A stretch of DNA of 6,315 bases from CAZXVW01 sp964644025. GTDB taxonomy: Bacteria > Acidobacteriota > Terriglobia > Bryobacterales > Bryobacteraceae. Positions 1-4,955 of the stretch are shown here, piece after piece. The notes below the pieces were generated by a model. It was given only the letters and a program-made list of their open reading frames with translations, searched no databases and was not told the origin of the DNA. The stretch is from positions 1-6,315 of the forward strand of contig CAZXVW010000224.1 in NCBI GenBank assembly GCA_964644025.1. The letters run 5' to 3'. Within the stretch, counting starts at the first letter, position 1. The number at the start of each line of letters is the position of its first letter. A program made the translations under genes and the position numbers.

Positions 1-1005
1 TGTGGCGGCGCCGCGCGGCGCGAGACCGACACGATCGACACGTTCATCGATTCGTCGTGGTACTTCTACCGCTACTGCGACCCGCACAATGACCAGGCGC
101 CCTTCGATTCGCAAAAGATCGCTTACTGGTTTCCCATTGACCAGTACATCGGCGGGGTCGAGCACGCCATCCTCCACCTGATCTATTCCCGCTTCTGGAC
201 CAAGGTGATGCGCGATCTCGGCCTCATCCGCAACGACGAACCGGCCACCCGGCTGTTCACCCAGGGCATGGTGGTCAAGGACGGCGCGAAGATGTCCAAG
301 TCCCGCGGCAACGTGGTCAGCGCCGACTTCATGGCCGAGACTTACGGCACCGACACCGCCCGCCTGTTCGCCCTGTTCGCCGCGCCGCCGGAAAAGGACC
401 TCGACTGGCTGGACACGGGCGTCGAAGGCATGCACCGTTTCCTGGGCCGCGTCTACCGTTTCGTCACTCGCAACGCGGAAAGAGCGCGGGCCGGTGGCGA
501 GGGGCCGGCGGCCGCCGGCGACCGGAAAGCGCTGCGCAAGCTCCACCAGACCGTGAAAAAGGCCACCGAGGATTTCGAAAGCCGCTGGCACTTCAATACC
601 TCGATCGCCGCCATCATGGAACTCATGAACGAGCTGGCCGCGCTCGAGGACCAGCTTTCGGCCGCCGCCCTGCGCGAGGCGCTCGAAAAGCTCATCCTGC
701 TGCTCGGTCCCTTCGCGCCTTACCTGGCCGAGGAACTTTGGCAAGAGATGGGGCGCCAGGGCCCGGTCTTCCGCCAGCCGTGGCCGTCCTATGATCCCGA
801 TCTGGCCCGGGAAGAGGAAATCGAGGTGGTGGTCCAAGTCAACGGCAGGCTCCGCAGCCGGATCATGGTGCCGGCCGGCACCGACGGCGAGCGGTTGCGG
901 GAACGAGCTCTGAAAAACGAGCGGGTGCAGCAATTCACGGCCGGCAAGCAGATTGTCAAAGTGATCGTGGTCCCCGACAGGCTGGTCAATATCGTAGTGA
1001 GGTGA
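1..1005 (+). CDS. leuS: Leucyl-tRNA synthetase, C-terminal part (5' end outside window)
   Basis: Cytoplasmic class I aminoacyl-tRNA synthetase that charges tRNA-Leu with leucine using ATP. The frame is open from base 1 and stops with TGA at 1003-1005, giving 334 visible residues. Bacterial LeuRS is usually about 810-870 residues, so roughly 500 N-terminal residues, including the HIGH motif and editing domain, lie off the left edge. Seen in the fragment: the LeuRS-typical TDTIDTFIDSSWYFYRY at residues 9-25, the catalytic KMSKS loop at 97-101 followed by RGN, an alpha-helical anticodon-binding domain at about 140-260 ending in FAPYLAEELW, and the small C-terminal tRNA-binding domain at about 272-334 (starting EEIEVVVQVNGRLRS). 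An ATG at 205 is internal to the gene and is not a start. No frameshift is visible. It converges on the sulfatase gene with a 65-bp gap and is probably unrelated to it in function. Confidence 0.96.
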   Translation, partial: CGGAARRETDTIDTFIDSSWYFYRYCDPHNDQAPFDSQKIAYWFPIDQYIGGVEHAILHLIYSRFWTKVMRDLGLIRNDEPATRLFTQGMVVKDGAKMSKSRGNVVSADFMAETYGTDTARLFALFAAPPEKDLDWLDTGVEGMHRFLGRVYRFVTRNAERARAGGEGPAAAGDRKALRKLHQTVKKATEDFESRWHFNTSIAAIMELMNELAALEDQLSAAALREALEKLILLLGPFAPYLAEELWQEMGRQGPVFRQPWPSYDPDLAREEEIEVVVQVNGRLRSRIMVPAGTDGERLRERALKNERVQQFTAGKQIVKVIVVPDRLVNIVVR

Positions 1006-1006
1006 A

Positions 1007-1050
1007 CCGGGCCCGAAACAGGTTCTGCTCCGGGCCCCGCTTGAAGGCCG
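1007..1050 (-). repeat. Short intergenic repeat element, copy 1 (after the sulfatase stop)
   Basis: Read on the minus strand, starting 20 nt past the sulfatase stop codon, four blocks appear in order: CGGCC (1046-1050), GCGGGGC (1034-1040), GCAGAACCTGTTTCG (1014-1028) and GCCCGG (1007-1012). The same four blocks in the same order follow the fucosidase stop (copy 2, 2967-3021), with one mismatch in the 15-base block and different spacers. This copy overlaps the first stem-loop of the convergent region. Whether it is a mobile or extragenic repeat family, a 3'-UTR element or chance similarity in GC-rich DNA cannot be decided from two copies. Confidence 0.4.
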
Positions 1051-1071
1051 CGAGGGGCTTCGGAGCCCCTC
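1009..1071. terminator. Two stem-loops between convergent leuS and sulfatase genes, possible bidirectional terminator
   Basis: The first hairpin pairs GGGCCCG (1009-1015) with CGGGCCC (1031-1037), 7 bp around a 15-nt loop, starting 3 nt after the leuS stop. The second pairs GAGGGGCT (1052-1059) with AGCCCCTC (1064-1071), 8 perfect bp around the tetraloop TCGG; its last base overlaps the sulfatase stop codon. Position between two converging genes and strong GC stems suggest transcription termination on both strands. Neither hairpin is followed by a T-run on either strand, so this is not a canonical intrinsic terminator and may instead protect the 3' ends of the mRNAs. Confidence 0.5.
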
Positions 1072-2885
1072 TATAGCCGCTCGACGTAAACAAAGTAGGC
1101 GCCGCGCTCGGAGCCGTCCTGGTCGTAGAACCAGGTTTCAATCTTCGTCGGGCCCTGCTGCAATTTCACGGTGAACACCGCGGCTTTGTCTTCCGCTTTC
1201 ACCGCCACGGTCCGATCCACACCCTGGATTTTCAACCGCGCCTTCAGGGCGTGAATCGCCCGCCCCGGAGTTTTGTCGCGGTTGGGCGTGGCGTCCTGAT
1301 AGGGAGCGTTGATCGGCAGATCCACTTCCTTCGGCCAGCGGCGCAACTCGATGCGGTAGTCGCCGGCGCGCTCGATCTCGACGGCCCACCAGCCGTTGGC
1401 CGCCGGAGCCTTGCGGATACCGGTCTGGTTCCACGTTTTCGTCGCTCCGTCGCCATGCCAGTCGTGGCAGGTGAGCCGCGCCGGGTTGTCGGCGTCGTTG
1501 CCCAGCACGATGCGCGAGTATTCCTCCGCCCGCTCCGAACCGATCTTCCACCACTTCTCGTATTCGGCCTTGAGCTGCTGAAAGACGTAAGGGTACTGCC
1601 GGGCGACATCGTCGTTCTGGCCCGGGTCCTTATGAATGTCGTACAACTCGAGCTTGCTCGGGTCGCCGTTGCCGCTGGGGTTCACCAGGCGCCAGCGCTG
1701 GGTCATCACCGCGGTCTGCCGCCATTTGACCAGATGCTCCAGACGCTGGGAATCAGTCACGATCACCCGGTCCGGCCAATCTGGATTCTCGGAATACAGC
1801 AGCGGCCGTAGAGACTTTCCGTAAACGGGCGGGCCGGCCGGCTTCTTCAGTCCGCACAGATCCACCAGCGTGGGCAGCACGTCGATGTGCGCGGTTAGCG
1901 TGTCAATATCGCGCGGGCTGAGCATGCCCCCCGCGGGCCAGCGAATGAAGAACGGCACCCGGTGCCCCCCGTCGTAAGCGCTGCCCTTATGGCCTTTCAT
2001 GCCGGCGTTGAACATCCGCCAGCCGGCCGCCGAACCGTTATCGCTCATGAAGATCAGAATGGTGTTCCTCTCGAGCCCGTTCTCCTTCAGGAACCGGAGC
2101 ATCTTGGCCATGTTGTCATCGATGTTGGTGATCATCCCGTAGAAGCCCGGCGGCACGCGGTCCTGGTATTTCCGGTACATCGCTTCGTACTTCTCCGGCG
2201 CCCAGTACGGCCCGTGCGGGGCGTTGGTCGGCAGATAGCAGAAGAACGGCTTCCCCTCCCGCTTGGCCTCGGCGATGAACTTCATGGCGTTGGCGAACCA
2301 AACGTCGGTGCAGAAGCCTTGGAACTTCTCCGGTTTGCCGTTATGGAAATAGGTGTCGTCGAAATAGTCGTTGCCGAAGTAATCCGGCGTCTGGTGGACG
2401 CCGCCTCCGCCGTTCATGATGGCCACGTCGAAGCCACGATCCTGCGGGCGGAACGGGTAGTTGTCCCCCAGGTGCCACTTGCCGAACATGCCGGTGCGGT
2501 ACCCGCTCGCCTTGAAGCACTGCGCCAGCGTCACCTCTTCCGCGTTCATGAGGCTCCGCCCCATGATGGTGTGCCAGCTCCCCGTGCAGTCTGTATAGCG
2601 GCCCGTCATCAGGGCCGCGCGCGTGGGAGCGCAGGTGGGACTGACATGGAAGTTGGTCAGCCGGATCGATTCATCATGAAGCCTGTCGAGCGCCGGCGTT
2701 TTGATCACCGGGTTCCCGTGACAGGCCAGGTCCCCATAGCCCTGATCGTCGGTGATGATCAGCAAAACGTTCGGTCGCGCGGCGCTCGCCGCCAACAGCA
2801 CCGGAATGAAGGTCACTAGCATCAGAACGATGCCAGCCACCATCAGCAACCTTTGCATGTAAGCTCTCTTGAGTTCGTCAACCAT
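1071..2885 (-). CDS. Secreted Cys-type sulfatase (arylsulfatase family S1) with C-terminal beta domain
   Basis: Formylglycine-dependent hydrolase that removes sulfate esters, here probably from a glycan in the periplasm or outside the cell. Numbered from the ATG at 2885 (604 residues): hydrophobic signal peptide about 1-35, ending ASA before ARPN; metal-binding TDDQ with D46 and D47; maturation motif C85-A-P-T-R89 followed by TGR, in which C85 would become formylglycine; GKWHLG with K136 and H138; APHGPY with H224; SDNG with D282 and N283; and HKG with K300. All expected active-site residues are present. From about residue 464 to the end is an extra domain, predicted beta-rich (contains GDYRIELRRWP and ends GAYFVYVERL), common in arylsulfatases of Planctomycetes and similar bacteria. 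This start has GAGGGAG 9 nt upstream. A GTG at 2903 would overlap that site, and an ATG at 2858 with AGAG upstream remains possible. It lies downstream of the fucosidase. No maturase gene is in the window and the substrate is unknown. Confidence 0.93.
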   Translation of the reverse strand: MVDELKRAYMQRLLMVAGIVLMLVTFIPVLLAASAARPNVLLIITDDQGYGDLACHGNPVIKTPALDRLHDESIRLTNFHVSPTCAPTRAALMTGRYTDCTGSWHTIMGRSLMNAEEVTLAQCFKASGYRTGMFGKWHLGDNYPFRPQDRGFDVAIMNGGGGVHQTPDYFGNDYFDDTYFHNGKPEKFQGFCTDVWFANAMKFIAEAKREGKPFFCYLPTNAPHGPYWAPEKYEAMYRKYQDRVPPGFYGMITNIDDNMAKMLRFLKENGLERNTILIFMSDNGSAAGWRMFNAGMKGHKGSAYDGGHRVPFFIRWPAGGMLSPRDIDTLTAHIDVLPTLVDLCGLKKPAGPPVYGKSLRPLLYSENPDWPDRVIVTDSQRLEHLVKWRQTAVMTQRWRLVNPSGNGDPSKLELYDIHKDPGQNDDVARQYPYVFQQLKAEYEKWWKIGSERAEEYSRIVLGNDADNPARLTCHDWHGDGATKTWNQTGIRKAPAANGWWAVEIERAGDYRIELRRWPKEVDLPINAPYQDATPNRDKTPGRAIHALKARLKIQGVDRTVAVKAEDKAAVFTVKLQQGPTKIETWFYDQDGSERGAYFVYVERL

Positions 2886-2894
2886 GATCAATTG

Positions 2895-2901
2895 CTCCCT
2901 C
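2895..2901 (-). promoter_or_regulatory. Ribosome binding site deciding the sulfatase start
   Basis: The minus strand reads GAGGGAG, then 9 nt, then ATG at 2885. A longer reading would start at GTG 2903, but that codon overlaps this Shine-Dalgarno sequence, so the ATG is preferred. Confidence 0.6.
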
Positions 2902-2966
2902 ACCAGTTAAATCCCAAGCTGGCTCGCGGCGCAACTCCCGGCCCGGTTCCCTCCCGGTCACCGCCG

Positions 2967-3021
2967 CCGGGCTTCCTGCGAAACAGGCTCTGCAAATGCA
3001 GGCGGCGCCCCGCAAGGGCCG
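2967..3021 (-). repeat. Short intergenic repeat element, copy 2 (after the fucosidase stop)
   Basis: On the minus strand, 2 nt past the fucosidase stop, the blocks are CGGCC (3017-3021), GCGGGGC (3007-3013), GCAGAGCCTGTTTCG (2979-2993) and GCCCGG (2967-2972), matching copy 1 at 1007-1050 in order and orientation. This copy contains a small hairpin CCTG/CAGG (2975-2987). The GCCCGG block can also pair with CCGGGC on the same strand (plus-strand arms 2941-2946 and 2967-2972). It fills part of the 138-bp gap between fucosidase and sulfatase, so it would sit inside a shared transcript if the two genes form an operon, where it could act as a partial terminator or processing site. Confidence 0.4.
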
Positions 3022-3023
3022 GC

Positions 3024-4586
3024 TCAAATCAGCGTTCCCTTCACTTCAATCTTGAACGCGTAAGCGTCCTTGCACGGTGGTTCGGCCGGCAGGGTGATCG
3101 TGAGGCCCTGCTCGTCGCGGCTCCACTTCAACTCGCCGGGCACGCCGAGCATCGAAACCGCGGCGATGCCTCCCTCGCTGATCTTCTCCTTCGTGCCCAA
3201 TGTCTTGATCGTCAGCTTCCCGCCTTCGGGCCAGCCGAGTGTGATCGCATAGAGCGTGTTGCCTTTCCGCGTGAAGCGGATGTCTTCGGCCGAGCAGTTC
3301 TCAAAGCTCCAGCGCACATGGCCGCCCCGCTTCGTCATGAGCTTGTCCAGCGGTCCCTCGGCGTGGATCCGCCACGGCCGCGTCGCGTAAATCGCCTCGC
3401 CGTTGACCTTGAGCCAGTCACCGATGCCCAGCAGGATCTCCTGCTGTTCCTGGGGCAGCGTCCCGTCGGCCTTGGGCGCCAGCGAAAGGAGCAACCCGCC
3501 GCCGCGGCTGACGCGGTCGACCAGCCCGTCCACGATGCGGTCCGCCTGCCGGTATTTCAACCCGGTGACGTAACCCCAGGAACCGATGCCGATGCTCAGG
3601 TCGTCGGTCCAGGGACGGTCCACCTTCTCCGGCCGGTCGCGGCCGGCTTCAAAGGTGAGCATGCCGAACTCGCGAGGGAAGTTGAACTTCATCGACGTGG
3701 GCAGCTTGTTCAACACCTCGACTTGCTGGCCGCGGGCGGCGCCCTGATTCAGATAGTGAGCCAGCAGTGTCGTCACGTCCTGCTCGGCGCCCTGTTCGCG
3801 AAACTTCCCGCCGTCGAACCAGACTACATCCGGGTGATACGTGTCGATCACCTCGTTGACCTTCGCCTTCCAGACCTTCAAGAACTCCTCATAAGTTGAG
3901 GTGCTCTCGTTCCAGTAGAAATCGGCATATTCGGGATCGAACAGGTCCCATCCCTCTTTCTTGCCCTTTTCGACGTCCTCCTTCCGCGTGGGCAGATACC
4001 AGTTGAAGGTCCGGATGTGATGGAAGGTCGCGATGGTCTTCAGCCCTTCGGCTCGCAGCGCTTTGACCAAGTCCCCATAAAGATCGCGGTGCGGGCCCAT
4101 GTTGCCGGCGTTCCACCGGTTGACCTTCGAGGCCCACAAGCAGAAGCCGTCGTGATGGACCACGGCAATGCCGGCGTACTTCGCCCCCGAACGCCGGATG
4201 ACGTCGGCCCAGGCGGCCGGATCAAATTTCTCTGCGTTGAACCGGGGAATAAACTCGCGGTAGCCGAACTTCGCGGGTCCCCCGTAGGTTTGCAGGTGAT
4301 GCTGGTAGACGTTCCTCCGGTTCGTGGGGTCGTACATCAGCTTGCCGTACCACTCATTGCCGTAAGCCGGCACCGAGTAGACGCCCCAGTGCGCGTAAAT
4401 CCCGAACTTGGCGTCGAGCAGCCACTCCGGCACCGCATGCCGGGTCAAAGACCCCCAACTGGCCTGATAAACGGGGCCGGCCGGCGCCTGTTGCTGGGCC
4501 GGCTTCTCGCAAGCGACCGGCAGCAGCGCGACGATGGCGCCCCCGGCCAGCAGTAAAAACCGGCCAAGACGTGTTCCGTGCTTCAT
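3024..4586 (-). CDS. Exported alpha-L-fucosidase, glycoside hydrolase family GH29
   Basis: Retaining glycosidase releasing terminal alpha-L-fucose from glycans; exported, so acting in the periplasm or at the cell surface. Numbered from the ATG at 4586 (520 residues): basic start then hydrophobic stretch 10-25, followed by C26 in LLPVAC, an imperfect lipobox (Pro at -3), so either a lipoprotein or an ordinary secreted protein; GH29 catalytic barrel about 40-400 with KFGIYAHWGVYSVPAYGNEWY-type signature (60-80, H66), HHDGF (144-148), and WFDGG whose D258 fits the catalytic nucleophile; then PKADGTLP and LKVNGEAIYATRPW (392-405), and a C-terminal beta domain about 406-520. The position usually WE before SWGY reads WTDDLSIGIGSWGY (326-339), so the acid/base is uncertain; E313 is a candidate. 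This start has GAGGA 5 nt upstream; an in-frame ATG at 4664 has no such site and would bury the signal peptide. The sulfatase follows 138 bp downstream, suggesting joint action on a sulfated fucosylated glycan. Confidence 0.93.
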   Translation of the reverse strand: MKHGTRLGRFLLLAGGAIVALLPVACEKPAQQQAPAGPVYQASWGSLTRHAVPEWLLDAKFGIYAHWGVYSVPAYGNEWYGKLMYDPTNRRNVYQHHLQTYGGPAKFGYREFIPRFNAEKFDPAAWADVIRRSGAKYAGIAVVHHDGFCLWASKVNRWNAGNMGPHRDLYGDLVKALRAEGLKTIATFHHIRTFNWYLPTRKEDVEKGKKEGWDLFDPEYADFYWNESTSTYEEFLKVWKAKVNEVIDTYHPDVVWFDGGKFREQGAEQDVTTLLAHYLNQGAARGQQVEVLNKLPTSMKFNFPREFGMLTFEAGRDRPEKVDRPWTDDLSIGIGSWGYVTGLKYRQADRIVDGLVDRVSRGGGLLLSLAPKADGTLPQEQQEILLGIGDWLKVNGEAIYATRPWRIHAEGPLDKLMTKRGGHVRWSFENCSAEDIRFTRKGNTLYAITLGWPEGGKLTIKTLGTKEKISEGGIAAVSMLGVPGELKWSRDEQGLTITLPAEPPCKDAYAFKIEVKGTLI

Positions 4587-4591
4587 CTCTT

Positions 4592-4603
4592 TCCTCGCTC
4601 CTC
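4592..4603 (-). promoter_or_regulatory. Tandem ribosome binding sites deciding the fucosidase start
   Basis: On the minus strand GAGGAG (4603-4598) is followed by GAGGA (4596-4592), 11 and 5 nt from the ATG at 4586. The close site supports this ATG over the in-frame upstream ATG at 4664. Confidence 0.65.
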
Positions 4604-4628
4604 GCACGCGGAAACAATAGCGGGGTGA

Positions 4629-4698
4629 TTTATACCCGCGCAGTAACCGTTTTCGTAAATGCACTGCTCATCGTAGCGTCCGCGCGGGCGGGTGTCAA
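4629..4698 (-). promoter_or_regulatory. Candidate sigma-70-type promoter region for the fucosidase (and perhaps sulfatase)
   Basis: On the minus strand a perfect -35 TTGACA (4698-4693) is followed after 17 nt by TACGAT (4675-4670), 4 of 6 matches to the -10 consensus. Transcription would start near 4663, leaving a leader of about 77 nt before the ATG at 4586. A second possible -10, TATAAA (4634-4629), has only a poor -35 upstream. The assignment is from base pattern only. Confidence 0.5.
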
Positions 4699-4711
4699 AT
4701 CATTTCCCCAC

Positions 4712-4868
4712 GCCGCACGCGGCTGGCAATTCCGCCGGCCTTCGCCCCGGCAAGCTGGAAGAGCTGGTCCGCGACTCCCCTTATGGGAGCGCAACGGGAT
4801 GGTTGAGACCCGATGCGGTTCAACGACAGCGCACCGAAACCAGCGCTGCTCCGGCAAGGGACCCGGAG
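4712..4868. other. Stem-loop-rich intergenic stretch, candidate structured RNA or DNA element
   Basis: Lies between the two divergent promoters and has no convincing reading frame. Perfect or nearly perfect stems follow each other: GCCGC/GCGGC (4712-4723); GCCGG/CCGGC (4734-4751), competing with a 7-bp stem with one G-U pair at 4721-4740; GCG-a-CTCCC/GGGAGCGC (4771-4792, 8 bp with one bulge, loop CTTAT); GTTGA-g-ACC/GGTTCAAC (4802-4824, 8 bp with one bulge); CAGCGC/GCGCTG (4827-4848, 6 bp); CTCCGG/CCGGAG (4849-4868, 6 bp). The last three are separated by only 2 and 0 nt. A T-rich stretch at 4870-4884 follows the last stem on the plus strand. I do not recognise a known riboswitch or small RNA and saw no clear plus-strand promoter in front. 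It may equally be an interspersed repeat or a regulator-binding region. Confidence 0.35.
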
Positions 4869-4887
4869 ATTCTTGGTGATTTTTGGG

Positions 4888-4916
4888 TTGACTTGAGGCA
4901 TGGGCGGGATTAGAAT
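4888..4916 (+). promoter_or_regulatory. Near-consensus sigma-70-type promoter for the TonB-dependent receptor
   Basis: TTGACT (4888-4893) and TAGAAT (4911-4916) each match the -35 and -10 consensus at 5 of 6 positions, with an ideal 17-nt spacer. Transcription would start near 4923, giving a leader of about 33 nt before the ATG at 4956. Confidence 0.72.
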
Positions 4917-4924
4917 TGAGCCAC

Positions 4925-4936
4925 GTTAACTTTAAC
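4925..4936. promoter_or_regulatory. Small palindrome GTTAACTTTAAC at the expected transcription start, possible operator
   Basis: GTTAA (4925-4929) and TTAAC (4932-4936) form an inverted repeat with a 2-nt centre. It falls at about +2 to +14 of the predicted transcript, where a repressor could block the promoter. It is short and AT-rich, so chance is a real alternative. Confidence 0.2.
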
Positions 4937-4943
4937 TGTAAGT

Positions 4944-4949
4944 GAGGAG
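4944..4949 (+). promoter_or_regulatory. Ribosome binding site of the TonB-dependent receptor
   Basis: GAGGAG lies 6 nt before the ATG at 4956, a strong Shine-Dalgarno match. It fixes the start of a gene that runs off the right edge. Confidence 0.8.
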
Positions 4950-4955
4950 TAGCTG

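Noticed and set aside
1962..2819. Long plus-strand reading frame (285 codons) opposite the sulfatase gene
   Set aside because: It is antisense to a gene with intact sulfatase motifs, its translation is Arg/Val/His-rich without recognisable domains, and such mirror frames are common in GC-rich DNA.
2906..2934. Possible separate sulfatase promoter on the minus strand (TTGCGC, 17 nt, TTTAAC)
   Set aside because: The -35 matches only 3 of 6 bases, and the transcript would start about at the ribosome binding site, leaving no room for it.
2853..3899. Plus-strand reading frame of 348 codons opposite the fucosidase
   Set aside because: It runs antisense through the conserved GH29 coding sequence and across the intergenic gap, and shows low-complexity Arg/Ala/Leu composition with no known motif.
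4587..4664. 26-residue N-terminal extension of the fucosidase from ATG 4664
   Set aside because: It would place a basic, non-hydrophobic segment before the signal sequence and lacks a Shine-Dalgarno site, whereas ATG 4586 has GAGGA 5 nt upstream.
4869..4884. Intrinsic terminator formed by the stem at 4849-4868 and the following T-rich stretch
   Set aside because: The only run of five T (4880-4884) is 11 nt after the stem and the bases between are mixed, so it is not a canonical terminator.
4571..4913. Short overlapping reading frames on both strands in the divergent intergenic region
   Set aside because: They overlap the promoter candidates and the stem-loop stretch, have no good ribosome binding site and no recognisable protein features.
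4587..4955. Cobalamin or other known riboswitch ahead of the TonB receptor
   Set aside because: The predicted leader is only about 33 nt, and I see no B12-box-like or other recognised aptamer sequence in the region.
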